Below, one piece after another: positions 16,720 through 25,314 of a stretch of 35,571 nucleotides of DNA (within the stretch, counting starts at the first letter, position 1; each line of letters starts with the position of its first letter). A program made the translations under genes and the position numbers. Origin of the DNA: Hyphomicrobiales bacterium (lineage in GTDB: Bacteria > Pseudomonadota > Alphaproteobacteria > Rhizobiales > Rhizobiaceae); NCBI GenBank assembly GCA_012842935.1, contig DUSC01000175.1, positions 1 through 35,571 of the forward strand, given 5' to 3'. The notes below the pieces were generated by a model. The model worked only from the letters and a program-made list of their open reading frames with translations. It did no database searches and was not told the origin of the DNA.

Positions 16720-18270
16720 ATGCGTTCAGGAGGCTTCGCAACCGCGCGCGCCGGCAAGAAGGCGGGAGTGCTTCTCGTGCTCGCCTTTGCCGGACTCGCG
16801 GCCGCCGGCTCGACGCCAGTCGGCCTCTCGCCCGTCCGGGACGATCTTTCCGCCGAAGACCTCGCCCGCGTGGTGGCAATCACGGCGCCGACCGCCGACT
16901 TCGCGAAGGCCGAGCCGTTCGAGGCGATGCAGGGCGGTGCGGGAACGTCGCGCAAGAGCGTCGATTCCAACGCCTTCTCCCACTCCTCGGCGAACATCAC
17001 CTTCGAGCAGGAGGCGACCTTCAAGCTCGGCAACGGCATATTCCGCAAGCTGTGGGTGTCGGCGCCGTCGTCAACGCAAGCGTCGGACGGGCTCGGACCG
17101 CTTTTCAATGCCCGCGCCTGCCAGAGCTGTCATCTGAAGGACGGGCGTGGCCACCCGCCGGAAGGCAATCCCGACGCGACCTCGATGTTCCTTCGGCTCG
17201 CGAGACAGGCCTCAACGGAAGAGGAGAAGGCGCTGGTCGCGGACAGAGCCGTTCTCAACTTCCCCGATCCGGTCTATGGCGGCCAGTTGCAGGACCTCGC
17301 CGTACCCGGATTGCCCGGCGAAGGACGAATGGTCATCTCCTATGAGGAGATGCCGGTCGCGCTCGCGGACGGGACGGTCGTCTCGCTGCGCAAGCCGAGC
17401 TATGCCGTCGAAGGTCTTTCCGACGGACCGCTTGCGGCGGATACCACCCTTTCGCCGCGAGTGACGCCGCAGATGATCGGCCTCGGCCTCGTCGAGCAGA
17501 TCCATCCCGCCGACATCCTTGCGCATGCCGATCCGGACGACCGCGACGGCGACGGGATCTCCGGCAAGCCCCAGATCGTGCGCGACGCGCCCGGCGGCGA
17601 ACTGACGCTCGGGCGTTTTGGCTGGAAGGCGCAGACGCCGTCGATCAGACAGCAATCAGCCGGAGCGTTTGCCGGCGATATCGGCATATCGACGCCCGAG
17701 GTGCCCACGCACTGGGGTGATTGCACCCCGGCGCAGAAGGCCTGCCTGGCGATGCCGAACGGAGTCCAGGCGCGGCTCGGCGACGTCGAGGCGCCGCCGC
17801 CGGTGCTTGATCTCGTGACGTTCTATGCACAGAACCTGGCGGTGCCGGCGCGGCGAAATGTCGGCGACGCGAAGGTCCTCGCCGGCAAGAAGCTGTTCTA
17901 TGACCTGGGCTGTATCTCGTGCCATACGCCGAAGTACGTCACCCGCCGCGATGCGCCCGACAAGGCCCAGGCCTTCCAGCTGATCTGGCCATACTCGGAC
18001 TTCCTGCTCCACGACATGGGCGAAGGTCTCGCCGACGGGCAGCAGGTCGGCGACGCCACCGGAAGCGAGTGGCGGACGGCGCCGCTGTGGGGGATCGGCC
18101 TCACGAGGGTCGTCAACGGCCATACCTTTTTCCTCCACGACGGTCGCGCCCGCAATCTGACTGAGGCGGTGCTTTGGCACGGCGGCGAAGCGCAGGCGGC
18201 GCGCGACGGCTTCTCCGCCCTGGACAAGGCGGAGCGCGATGCGCTGATCACCTTCCTGGAGTCGCTATGA
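16720..18270 (+). CDS. Di-heme c-type oxidoreductase (DUF1111, thiol oxidoreductase-like)
   Basis: About 516 residues with a signal peptide (KKAGVLLVLAFAGLAAAG) and two c-type heme sites: CQSCH at residues 134-138 and CISCH at 398-402. Other DUF1111 features include LGPLFNARACQSCHLKDGRG and a near-C-terminal LFLHDGRA-type loop (TFFLHDGRARNLTEAVLWH). It is a periplasmic di-heme protein related to MauG/cytochrome c peroxidases. In imelysin clusters it is presumed to change the redox state of iron, which is not proven. I chose ATG 16720 after AAGGA; a GTG at 16666 overlapping the bfr stop (GTGA) would add 18 residues and cannot be excluded. It overlaps the next gene by four bases (ATGA). Confidence 0.9.
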   Translation: MRSGGFATARAGKKAGVLLVLAFAGLAAAGSTPVGLSPVRDDLSAEDLARVVAITAPTADFAKAEPFEAMQGGAGTSRKSVDSNAFSHSSANITFEQEATFKLGNGIFRKLWVSAPSSTQASDGLGPLFNARACQSCHLKDGRGHPPEGNPDATSMFLRLARQASTEEEKALVADRAVLNFPDPVYGGQLQDLAVPGLPGEGRMVISYEEMPVALADGTVVSLRKPSYAVEGLSDGPLAADTTLSPRVTPQMIGLGLVEQIHPADILAHADPDDRDGDGISGKPQIVRDAPGGELTLGRFGWKAQTPSIRQQSAGAFAGDIGISTPEVPTHWGDCTPAQKACLAMPNGVQARLGDVEAPPPVLDLVTFYAQNLAVPARRNVGDAKVLAGKKLFYDLGCISCHTPKYVTRRDAPDKAQAFQLIWPYSDFLLHDMGEGLADGQQVGDATGSEWRTAPLWGIGLTRVVNGHTFFLHDGRARNLTEAVLWHGGEAQAARDGFSALDKAERDALITFLESL

Positions 18271-19331
18271 ACGTTCGCCTTGCCCTGAGCCTCGCCGCCT
18301 GGCTGGCGATGCCGGCAGCCCACGCTGCGCAAGCAGCCGACCGCGTCGTCACGGCGGCGATCGAAGGCTACGTCAGGCCGGCCTACGCCGAGTTCGAGGC
18401 CCGGTCGGGCGAACTGGCCGGCGCGGTCGGGCAGCTGTGCTCCGCACCGTCGCCGGCCGCCTTGGACGGCGTGCGGAGGGAATTCGGGCGGACGGTCTCG
18501 GCGTGGTCGCGGATCGAACTCTTGCACCTCGGACCGGTAACGGAAGCCAACCGCCTGGAAAGGGTTCTGTTCTGGCCGGACCGGAAGGGCACGGGATTGA
18601 AGCAGGTTCAGGCCGCGTTGGCGAACGAGGATCCGACTGCGGTCGATCCCGCGACCCTGGCCGGCAAGAGCGTCGCCATGCAGGGCCTCGGCGCACTGGA
18701 GTTCGTGCTGTTCGGTCCCGACGCGGAGACGCTCGCAGCGACCGCCGGCTATCGCTGCGCCTATGCCGCGGCGATAGCCAAGAACGTTGCCGGGATCGCC
18801 GAGGCCATCGAAGAAGAATGGCAGCGACCCGGCGGTTATGCCGACAAGTGGAGCAATCCGGGTGAGGCTAATCCGTTTTTTCACGACGAGACCGAAGCGC
18901 GTAACGAACTGCTTGGCGTGATTGTCGAGGGACTCGAAATGGTACACGACCAGCGGCTCGGCTTCCTCGGCGAGACGGCAGGCGAGGACAAGCCGAAGCA
19001 GGCGCTGTTCTGGCGCTCCGGACTGACCGTCGAGAACATCGCCGGCGGCCTCGCCGGCCTCTCGCGGCTGTTCGAAGCGTCCGGTATCCCCGACATGCTG
19101 CCGACCGGCCAGGCGTGGATCGCAGAGTCGATCCGCTTCGAGTTCGCCAATGCGGCGCATGCGGCCGACCGCGCGGACGGGCCGGTCGACGAAGCGCTGA
19201 AGGATCCGGCGCGGCGGAACGCGCTCTCCTACCTGCGTATCGTGACAAGGAGCCTGAGCGATCTGTTCGGCACGAAACTCGCCGCGGAACTCGGCCTGAC
19301 CGCCGGATTCTCCTCACTCGACGGGGACTGA
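18267..19331 (+). CDS. Second imelysin-like periplasmic protein
   Basis: 354 residues with a Sec signal peptide (MNVRLALSLAAWLAMPAAHA). The sequence fits the shorter imelysin-like group (COG3489 type): SAWSRIELLHLGPVTEANRLERVLFWPDR near the N-terminus, and GLGALEFVLFGPD where imelysin has G-x-H-x-x-E. The histidine of that motif is therefore replaced by Gly while the Glu remains. Members sit beside DUF1111 and DUF1513 genes in iron-responsive clusters and are thought to be periplasmic iron-handling proteins. The ATG overlaps the DUF1111 stop (ATGA), and the DUF1513 gene starts three bases after its own stop, so the three are tightly co-transcribed. Confidence 0.85.
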   Translation: MNVRLALSLAAWLAMPAAHAAQAADRVVTAAIEGYVRPAYAEFEARSGELAGAVGQLCSAPSPAALDGVRREFGRTVSAWSRIELLHLGPVTEANRLERVLFWPDRKGTGLKQVQAALANEDPTAVDPATLAGKSVAMQGLGALEFVLFGPDAETLAATAGYRCAYAAAIAKNVAGIAEAIEEEWQRPGGYADKWSNPGEANPFFHDETEARNELLGVIVEGLEMVHDQRLGFLGETAGEDKPKQALFWRSGLTVENIAGGLAGLSRLFEASGIPDMLPTGQAWIAESIRFEFANAAHAADRADGPVDEALKDPARRNALSYLRIVTRSLSDLFGTKLAAELGLTAGFSSLDGD

Positions 19332-19333
19332 CC

Positions 19334-20428
19334 GTGAATCTCGTGGACCGCCGCCGCTTCCTGCGCGCCGCCGGCGCAGGCTTCGCCCTCTCACTGCTGC
19401 CATCCGGCGCCGAGGCGCTGGCCAAGAGCGACGCAGTGTTCGCCACGGCTTACCAAAGACGTGACGGCGGCTATGGCGTTGCGGTTCTGTCGGAACGTTC
19501 CGAACTGATCCATGCAATCGCCCTGCCCGACCGCGGCCACGACGTGACCTTCGATCCGGCCTCCGGACGCGCGGCAGTTTTCGCCCGGCAGCCTGGGACG
19601 TTCATGATCGTCTTCGACCATACCGGCCGGTCTTCGCCGATGACCATTGCCGCCGTGGAGGGCCGACATTTCTACGGCCACGGCGTATTCTCGCCGGACG
19701 GCGCGTTGCTCTATGCGACCGAGAACGATTTCGACAACGCGGCGGGCGTCGTCGGCGTCTACGACGCGCGCAATGGCTTCGACCGGATCGGCGAGTTCGC
19801 CACGCATGGTATCGGCCCGCATGAGATGGTGCTGCTCGGCGATGGCCGGACGCTGGCAATCGCCAATGGCGGCATAGAAACCCACCCCGATTTCGGCCGT
19901 TCGAAACTCAATATCGCGACGATGAAGCCATCCTTCGTCCTCGTCGACCGCCTGACCGGAGATCTGGTCGAGAAGCACGAGCTGCCGCCGGCGCTGCACC
20001 AGCTGTCGATCCGCCATATGGATATCGACGCCGACGGCACGATCTGGTTCGGTTGCCAGCACGAAGGGCCGGCATCGGAAACGCCGCCTCTGGTCGGCAT
20101 GGCACGGCGCGGCGAGGAGCTCTCGATGCTCGACATGGCGCAAGAAGACCGCCTCGCGCTGCGCAACTATGTCGGCTCGGTTGCCGCCAACCGCAAGGCC
20201 GGCACAATCGCGGTATCCTCGCCGCAGGGCAACTGCCTCGCCGTCATCGACACGCGGGCGAGGCGACTGCGCGAACTGCGCCGGCTGGTCGAGGTCTGTG
20301 GCCTGGCGCCACACCAAGATGACTACCTGATGTCGACGGGGACGGGCGTGCTCGTCGATTCGGACCATTCGGCAAAGAGTTTCGCCGACTACGCCTGGGA
20401 CAACCATATCCTGCGCATCGACAGATAG
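19334..20428 (+). CDS. DUF1513 protein, Tat-exported beta-propeller-like
   Basis: 364 residues. The N-terminus has a twin-arginine signal (DRRRFLRAAGAGFALSLLPSG), indicating folded export to the periplasm. Repeated strands such as GHDVTFDPASGRAAVFARQPG, YGHGVFSPDGALLYATEND and GPHEMVLLGDGRTLAIANGG look like propeller blades; the DUF1513 family has this appearance. No catalytic role is established. The start is GTG 19334, two bases after the preceding stop. It closes the imelysin-DUF1111-imelysin-DUF1513 set, a conserved neighbourhood in proteobacteria. It converges with phnN after a 36-base gap in which I see no convincing terminator. Confidence 0.88.
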   Translation: MNLVDRRRFLRAAGAGFALSLLPSGAEALAKSDAVFATAYQRRDGGYGVAVLSERSELIHAIALPDRGHDVTFDPASGRAAVFARQPGTFMIVFDHTGRSSPMTIAAVEGRHFYGHGVFSPDGALLYATENDFDNAAGVVGVYDARNGFDRIGEFATHGIGPHEMVLLGDGRTLAIANGGIETHPDFGRSKLNIATMKPSFVLVDRLTGDLVEKHELPPALHQLSIRHMDIDADGTIWFGCQHEGPASETPPLVGMARRGEELSMLDMAQEDRLALRNYVGSVAANRKAGTIAVSSPQGNCLAVIDTRARRLRELRRLVEVCGLAPHQDDYLMSTGTGVLVDSDHSAKSFADYAWDNHILRIDR

Positions 20429-20464
20429 GTGCCTGAAATCAGGGCGCCGCGCCGCCGGAGGCCC

Positions 20465-21094
20465 TCAGATAGCGCCGGCAATCGCAGCGTGGGCAAGCGC
20501 CCGTCGCAACAGGTCGACGAAGCGCTCGCCGGCCACCTCCAGCGCGCCGGTATTGTCCAGCGTCACGACGGTCGCGCCTCCGGCGTCGATCGTCGCGCGG
20601 CGCGCCAGCCTCGCCGCCGCATCGCCGGCGCTCTCGCGGGCGCGGCCCGCGATCCGTGCAGCGAGCACTTCCGGCGCGGCAACGACCTCGACCACAACGA
20701 CGCTCGCATAGCGGCCGGTGAGCGCGGGGATCGCCGCCCGCGATACGTTCGCCACCACGACGTGGCCGGCCTCGACGCCACGATCAACGCTCGCCGGTAG
20801 GCCGTAACGCAGCCCGTGCGCGCCCCACGAGATCGCAAAGGCGCCGCGCGCCTCCGCCGCGGCGAAATCGTCCTCGGAAAGGCTTTCGTGGTCCTCGGCC
20901 GCAGCGTCGCTCGGTCGGGTGACGACGCGGCGGACGAACTCGATCGCGCCTTCGCCGTCGAGGCGCGCGCGTGCGTAGGTTATTAGCGAATCCTTGCCGG
21001 CGCCGCTCGGACCGACCACCGCGACGAACACGCCGTCGCCCATCCGGCGCTCGCCGCTCGCCATCTCGCGCTCGATCTTCGCCGAATTCATCAT
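20465..21094 (-). CDS. phnN: Ribose 1,5-bisphosphate phosphokinase
   Basis: 209 residues with a guanylate-kinase-like fold. The P-loop VVGPSGAGKDSL is at residues 27-38, and the FVRRVVTRPSDAAAEDHESLSEDDF segment resembles the GMP-binding lid region of guanylate kinases. PhnN phosphorylates ribose 1,5-bisphosphate to PRPP, the final step of the C-P lyase pathway. The annotated N-terminus is slightly long; in-frame ATGs at codons 2, 11 and 18 are alternatives, but the first ATG overlaps the phnM stop (ATGA), which supports it. It is the last gene of the phnC-D-E1-E2-DUF1045-M-N unit. Confidence 0.93.
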   Translation of the reverse strand: MMNSAKIEREMASGERRMGDGVFVAVVGPSGAGKDSLITYARARLDGEGAIEFVRRVVTRPSDAAAEDHESLSEDDFAAAEARGAFAISWGAHGLRYGLPASVDRGVEAGHVVVANVSRAAIPALTGRYASVVVVEVVAAPEVLAARIAGRARESAGDAAARLARRATIDAGGATVVTLDNTGALEVAGERFVDLLRRALAHAAIAGAI

Positions 21095-22230
21095 GCGACG
21101 CGCCGACCCTCGCGCCAGACCGTGCGGACGACCGGTACGTGTTCGTCGAGCCTCACCCTGACGAGATCGGCACGCCGGCCGACCTCGATCGCGCCGCGAT
21201 CGTCGAGGCCGACGGCCGTCGCCGGATTGCGCGACACCATGGCGACCGCCTGCGGAAGCGAGATCGAGTCGACGACCTCACCGATGAAGAATGCCGACTG
21301 GATGAGGCTGAAGGGGATATAGTCGGACGACAGGATGTCGAGCATGCCGCCCTCGGCCAGCGTGCGGGCCGACACGTTGCCCGAATGCGAGCCGCCACGC
21401 ATGACGTTGGGAGCTCCCATCAGCACGCCGAGCCCGGCGTCCTTCGAGGCCCTGGCCGCCTCGACTGTGGTCGGAAACTCGGCGACGCGGATGCCTTGGC
21501 CGATCGCCTCGGCGACGTGGTCGGCAGTGGCGTCGTCGTGACTGGCGAGCACGATGCCGCGCTCGCGGCAGGCCTCCGAGATCGCGATGCGGTGCTTCGA
21601 GGAATTCTCGGCGGATTCACGCATGCGGCGCTCGCAGAACGCGCGGAAGACGTCGTCCGACATCTTCAGCTTGCCCTGATAATAGGTCGCGTAGGCCTCG
21701 ATCCGGGCGAACTGCCGCTGCCCCGGCGCATGGTCCATCAGAGAGGCCATGCGCACGCGTTCGTCGCCGTCGAAGTAACGGAACCCTTCCAGGCAGTCCG
21801 GCGCCGACACCTCGCAACGAAGGTGGATGAAGTGGTCGGCGCGGACACGGTCCTCGCGCACGCAGTCCTCGATGGCGTCGGCCAGACGGCGCATCTCGAC
21901 GGCCGTCATGTCGGCGTCGTCGTCGAGGCCGACGCGCAGGGCATCGAAGACCGTCGTAATTCCGGCCGTGGCGACCTGCGCGTCGTGGGCGAGGACGGCT
22001 GCGATCGGGTTCCAGCGCACCTTGGGTCGCGGCGCGTAGTGACCCTCGAGATGGTCGGTGTGCAGCTCGACGAGGCCGGGGATCAGGTATTCGCCTTCCA
22101 GGTCGGCGCCCGAACGCATGACGCCGGTGGAGATGTCGGCGATCTTCCCGTCACGGACGAGGATCGAGCCAAGAACGACCTCGTCGGGCAGGACAAGGCG
22201 GGCGTTGGTGAGAATAGTCTCGGGACTCAT
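21091..22230 (-). CDS. phnM: Alpha-D-ribose 1-methylphosphonate 5-triphosphate diphosphatase
   Basis: 379 residues, an amidohydrolase-superfamily enzyme. It shows the metal-binding HTDHLEGH (His57, His60), a SHDD segment in VLASHDDATADHVAEA, and GAPNVMRGGSHSGNVSA. PhnM removes pyrophosphate from ribose 1-phosphonate 5-triphosphate to give the 5-phosphate that PhnJ cleaves. ATG 22230 overlaps the upstream DUF1045 stop (ATGA). The frame stays open upstream to 22875, but that region encodes the DUF1045 protein in another frame. The amidohydrolase fold, length and position before phnN make the call firm. Confidence 0.95.
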   Translation of the reverse strand: MSPETILTNARLVLPDEVVLGSILVRDGKIADISTGVMRSGADLEGEYLIPGLVELHTDHLEGHYAPRPKVRWNPIAAVLAHDAQVATAGITTVFDALRVGLDDDADMTAVEMRRLADAIEDCVREDRVRADHFIHLRCEVSAPDCLEGFRYFDGDERVRMASLMDHAPGQRQFARIEAYATYYQGKLKMSDDVFRAFCERRMRESAENSSKHRIAISEACRERGIVLASHDDATADHVAEAIGQGIRVAEFPTTVEAARASKDAGLGVLMGAPNVMRGGSHSGNVSARTLAEGGMLDILSSDYIPFSLIQSAFFIGEVVDSISLPQAVAMVSRNPATAVGLDDRGAIEVGRRADLVRVRLDEHVPVVRTVWREGRRVA

Positions 22231-22937
22231 CAGGCGATCTTCCGTTCCCGCTGGGGTTGCAGCGCGTGCCGCGACAGGATGGTGAAGGGTCCGCCGGCTT
22301 CCGGCTCGACGAAAACGGCAAGGCCGTCGATCACGACCGGCTCGGAGAGGACCGGTTCGAAGACCTCCTCGAGGGCCGCGCGGACGCGCGGCACGTCGCC
22401 GCCGGAGACGCGTCCCGAAAGCGTCATGTGGAAGCGGAAGGCGTCGAACACGTAGGGATAGCCCCACCGGCAGAGGTTGCGGAACTGCTCGGCGCTCAGC
22501 GTTTCGGGATTGCGGCGTTCGATCTCGGCTTCCGTGATCGGCGCGCGGAACCGATCGAAGGTCGTCACCACCGATGCCGCGAAGTCCTTCAGTTCGGCGA
22601 AGCCGCCGGACGGCAGCAGGGCGAAGAAACCGTCGATCTGGCCGATCACGAGCCGCGGAACCACGACCGGCGCCGTCTCCCGCGCGAAGGCCTCGAGCGC
22701 ATCCACCAGCGACGCGGTGGTTTCGCCGCCGGCGAGGCGGAACGGCGCCTTGATCGTGGCGTGGAAGCCGTAGCGGCGTGCGGCGGCCGTGTGAAAGGCA
22801 ATCTCGGCCGGCGAGAGGCTGGCGAGGGATGGCGGCGTCATCGTCGCCCCGGTGAAGGCGTCTCGCCCGAGCCACGCCGCGGCGACCCGCGTCAGCGGAT
22901 GGTCGCGGTCCGGCGTGAAATAGATGGCGTGGCGCAT
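22230..22937 (-). CDS. DUF1045 phosphonate-operon protein (2H phosphoesterase-like)
   Basis: 235 residues matching the phn-operon DUF1045 family. Two H-x-T motifs, YGFHATIKAPF (His59, Thr61) and FRFHMTLSGR (His170, Thr172), are the signature of 2H phosphoesterases, which open cyclic phosphates. No phnP gene, the usual 5-phosphoribosyl 1,2-cyclic phosphate phosphodiesterase, appears in this locus. I infer that this protein supplies that step between PhnJ and PhnN. ATG 22937 is preceded by GAGGAT. It lies 146 bases after phnE2 on the same strand, the largest gap in this unit; a weak PHO-like element at 22978-22995 lies in it. The short plus-strand ORF in that gap is not convincing. Confidence 0.85.
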   Translation of the reverse strand: MRHAIYFTPDRDHPLTRVAAAWLGRDAFTGATMTPPSLASLSPAEIAFHTAAARRYGFHATIKAPFRLAGGETTASLVDALEAFARETAPVVVPRLVIGQIDGFFALLPSGGFAELKDFAASVVTTFDRFRAPITEAEIERRNPETLSAEQFRNLCRWGYPYVFDAFRFHMTLSGRVSGGDVPRVRAALEEVFEPVLSEPVVIDGLAVFVEPEAGGPFTILSRHALQPQRERKIA

Positions 22938-23083
22938 TGGGGGATCCTCGAAAGCCAGGTTGGCTTAGGCGATTTGCATGACAGATTGACGAAGGTATCC
23001 GACGGACGCCGGACGAGCAAAGGCATCGTCATGGCTGACCGTCCTGTGAACGAAAACGCGGGTCCGGCTCGCGTTCCCGAACC

Positions 23084-24442
23084 CTAGCGTGCCCTTGCCG
23101 ATGCCGAGGAGCCGCCGATCAGTTTGCGCCGCAGCCAGCCCGAAAGGACGTCCATCATCATCACCATCAGGAGCGTCAGGATGATGTAATAGGATACTTC
23201 CTCCCAGTCCTTCTGGGTCTGGATAGCCTGGGTCAGGAGCAGGCCTATGCCGCCGCCGACGATGGCGCCGATGACCGTGGCGCTGCGCGTGTTCGATTCC
23301 AGGTTGTAGAGTACCTGGCTGAGGATCACCGGCGCAACCTGCGGGACCACGCCGAAGCGGCTGCGCTGGAGCGCGTTCGCACCGGTGGAGCGCAAACCGT
23401 CTACCTGCTTTTCATCGACGTTCTCCAGCGCTTCGGAGAAAAGCTTGCCGAAGGTCCCGGTGTCGGTGAGCAGCATGGCGAGTGAACCGGTCAGCGGACC
23501 GGGACCGAAGGCGCGGCTGAGCACGATGGTCCAGATCAGCCCGTCGACGCCGCGAAGGAAGTCGAAGACGCGGCGGACGCCCAGACGCACGGCAAGTCCG
23601 GGCGTAAAGCGCCGTGCCGAGAGGAAAGCGAGCGGCAACGCGACGATTGCTGCGCCCATCGTGCCGAGGAACGCCATCAGCACCGTCTCGAAGATCGCCC
23701 AGGCGACGTCGCCGTGGCGCCACATCGCGTTGTTCCAGAAATCTGAGAGCATGGCCGAAAGGTTTGATGTTCCTGGCCGGACGGCATCGCCGGAAACCAC
23801 CATAGCGAGCAATTCGCCGGCCGTCTTGCCGTAGAACGGGCTGTCCAGCGTGAACCAGAAGAGTTCCCAGCCGAAGGAATAGCGGAAGACTTCGGCACGG
23901 TTGCGGGTCACCGTCAGGCGGCCGGCGGCCGTGGCAAGGGCGACGCGCGTGTCGGACGCGTTGATCCAGTCGGGCAGCGGCCCCGAAGGGGCGTCGAGAG
24001 ATACGCCGTCCTCGCGCTGGACGATCGTCAGCAGGCCATAGCCCGGAACATCGTAGCGGACCGCGTCGGCATCGAAGCGGACGACGTGGCCGCTGCCGAG
24101 ATCAATGATCGTGGCCTCACCCTGCCGGCGTATCCATTCGGGCCATTTCTCCGCCGCATAGGTTCCCTTCGCCTCGCCCTCGATCGCGACCTTGATCCCG
24201 GAGCGCCGGTTGTCCCGCTCGACATGGGTCTTGTAGCTGTATGTATCGGCAAGCAGGATGCCCGCATTCTCGAGTTTGGCCCGCGCGGCGATACCCGGCA
24301 AGTCGAAGGCGAAAAAGATGTAGGTCAGATAGGCAAGGACCAGGACCGGGACACCGACGGCGAACAGGCGCTTGCGCGCGAAAAGCTTGTCTGCGGCGGC
24401 CTTGCGGGCGGGCAGGTCGATGCCGACTTCGAGGACTGCCAT
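23084..24442 (-). CDS. phnE: Phosphonate ABC transporter permease, long form
   Basis: 452 residues, clearly longer than single-domain PhnE proteins (about 260-290). One transmembrane segment (LFAVGVPVLVLAYLTYIFFAF, about 26-46) is followed by some 190 mostly hydrophilic residues predicted outside the membrane. The standard permease domain then begins near residue 245, with FETVLMAFLGTMGAAIVALP and the coupling loop GKLFSEALENVDEKQVDGLRSTGA. It pairs with the shorter PhnE encoded just upstream, giving a heterodimeric channel. The start codon shares one base with the stop of that gene (TGATG). The extra domain is seen in other alphaproteobacterial PhnE2 proteins as far as I know; its role is unknown. 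Confidence 0.92.
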   Translation of the reverse strand: MAVLEVGIDLPARKAAADKLFARKRLFAVGVPVLVLAYLTYIFFAFDLPGIAARAKLENAGILLADTYSYKTHVERDNRRSGIKVAIEGEAKGTYAAEKWPEWIRRQGEATIIDLGSGHVVRFDADAVRYDVPGYGLLTIVQREDGVSLDAPSGPLPDWINASDTRVALATAAGRLTVTRNRAEVFRYSFGWELFWFTLDSPFYGKTAGELLAMVVSGDAVRPGTSNLSAMLSDFWNNAMWRHGDVAWAIFETVLMAFLGTMGAAIVALPLAFLSARRFTPGLAVRLGVRRVFDFLRGVDGLIWTIVLSRAFGPGPLTGSLAMLLTDTGTFGKLFSEALENVDEKQVDGLRSTGANALQRSRFGVVPQVAPVILSQVLYNLESNTRSATVIGAIVGGGIGLLLTQAIQTQKDWEEVSYYIILTLLMVMMMDVLSGWLRRKLIGGSSASARAR

Positions 24443-25299
24443 CAGCTTCCCCTGACCAGACGGTTACGATAGTGGCTCGAAACCTGGTCGATCGCCACGA
24501 TGGTGAGGAAAAGAAGCAGGAAGATCGCCGCCGCTGCGTCGTAGCGTCCGGTCCCCCAGCCGATCGCCACCCGGAGTTCGGCACCGATGCCGCCGGCACC
24601 GACGAAACCGAGAATGGCGGAGGCGCGCACATTGATCTCGAAGCGCAGCAGCGCATAGGAAAGGTAGTTCGGCATCACCTGTGGCAGAACGCCGAGCCAC
24701 ATGCGCTGCAGCCAGGAGGCGCCGACGGACGCGAGACCCTCGACGGGCTTGAGGTCCGCGTTCTCGTTGACTTCTGAGAACAGCTTGCCCAGTGCGCCGG
24801 CGGTGTGGAAGGCGATGGCGATCATCGCCGGAACCGGTCCGCCGCCGAGGATGAAGATCAGCACCAGCGCGATGACGATTTCGGGCAGTGCGCGCATCGT
24901 GTCCATGATGCGGCGGAAGACGGGGATCAGGCGCGGCCAGCGTGCCAGGCCGCGGGTCGAAAGCAGCGAAAGCGCAATCGCGGCAATGGCGCCGATCAAC
25001 GTCGAAACGGCGGCGATGTTGATCGTTTCGACCATCGCGGGGAGATAATGCAGCAGGTGGCCCGGCAAGGCCGGTGCCTTCGCAACCGCTTCGCCGAGCA
25101 ACTCGGCGGGAAAATCGAAGATCTTGTGCAGACCGTCCCAGAACCCGCCGGCGTTGCGCCTGTCGGCGACGTTGAACCCGGCGGCGAGAAGGACGAAGAA
25201 GACGACCAGCAATACGCCGGAATACAGGCGCTTGCGCTGGATCATCGCCATATAGTCGGCCTTGATCGCAGCCGGTCCGGCGTTGGTGGTGAGCGTCAT
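24442..25299 (-). CDS. phnE: Phosphonate ABC transporter permease, short form
   Basis: About 285 residues with a first transmembrane segment (LYSGVLLVVFFVLLAAGF) and a BPD_transp_1 domain. The coupling loop reads GKLFSEVNENADLKPVEGLASVGA, like that of the second PhnE. I prefer ATG 25299 (MTLTTN) to the ATG four codons upstream at 25311: GGA lies seven bases before 25299, whereas upstream of 25311 is a strong hairpin (25315-25345) that would mask a ribosome site. It follows phnD by about 55 bases and overlaps phnE2 by one base. Together the two permeases import phosphonates delivered by PhnD. Confidence 0.92.
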   Translation of the reverse strand: MTLTTNAGPAAIKADYMAMIQRKRLYSGVLLVVFFVLLAAGFNVADRRNAGGFWDGLHKIFDFPAELLGEAVAKAPALPGHLLHYLPAMVETINIAAVSTLIGAIAAIALSLLSTRGLARWPRLIPVFRRIMDTMRALPEIVIALVLIFILGGGPVPAMIAIAFHTAGALGKLFSEVNENADLKPVEGLASVGASWLQRMWLGVLPQVMPNYLSYALLRFEINVRASAILGFVGAGGIGAELRVAIGWGTGRYDAAAAIFLLLFLTIVAIDQVSSHYRNRLVRGS

Positions 25300-25314
25300 C
25301 CCGGAATCCATTCC

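Noticed and set aside
20429-20464. Terminator between the convergent DUF1513 and phnN genes
   Set aside because: TCAGGGC and GCCCTCA give only an imperfect stem with a long loop and no T-run.
22231-22875. N-terminal extension of phnM to 594 codons
   Set aside because: It overlaps the DUF1045 gene in another frame; ATG 22230 with ATGA overlap is the natural start.
22978-22995. PHO-like element before the DUF1045 gene (minus strand, second half CTGTCAT)
   Set aside because: One half is perfect but the other matches only four of seven positions; likely chance, though a phoB experiment would settle it.
23031-23087. Short plus-strand ORF (MADRPVNENAGPARVPEP) in the gap between phnE and DUF1045
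   Set aside because: Only 18 codons, no clear ribosome site, overlaps the phnE stop and lies antisense in an operon.
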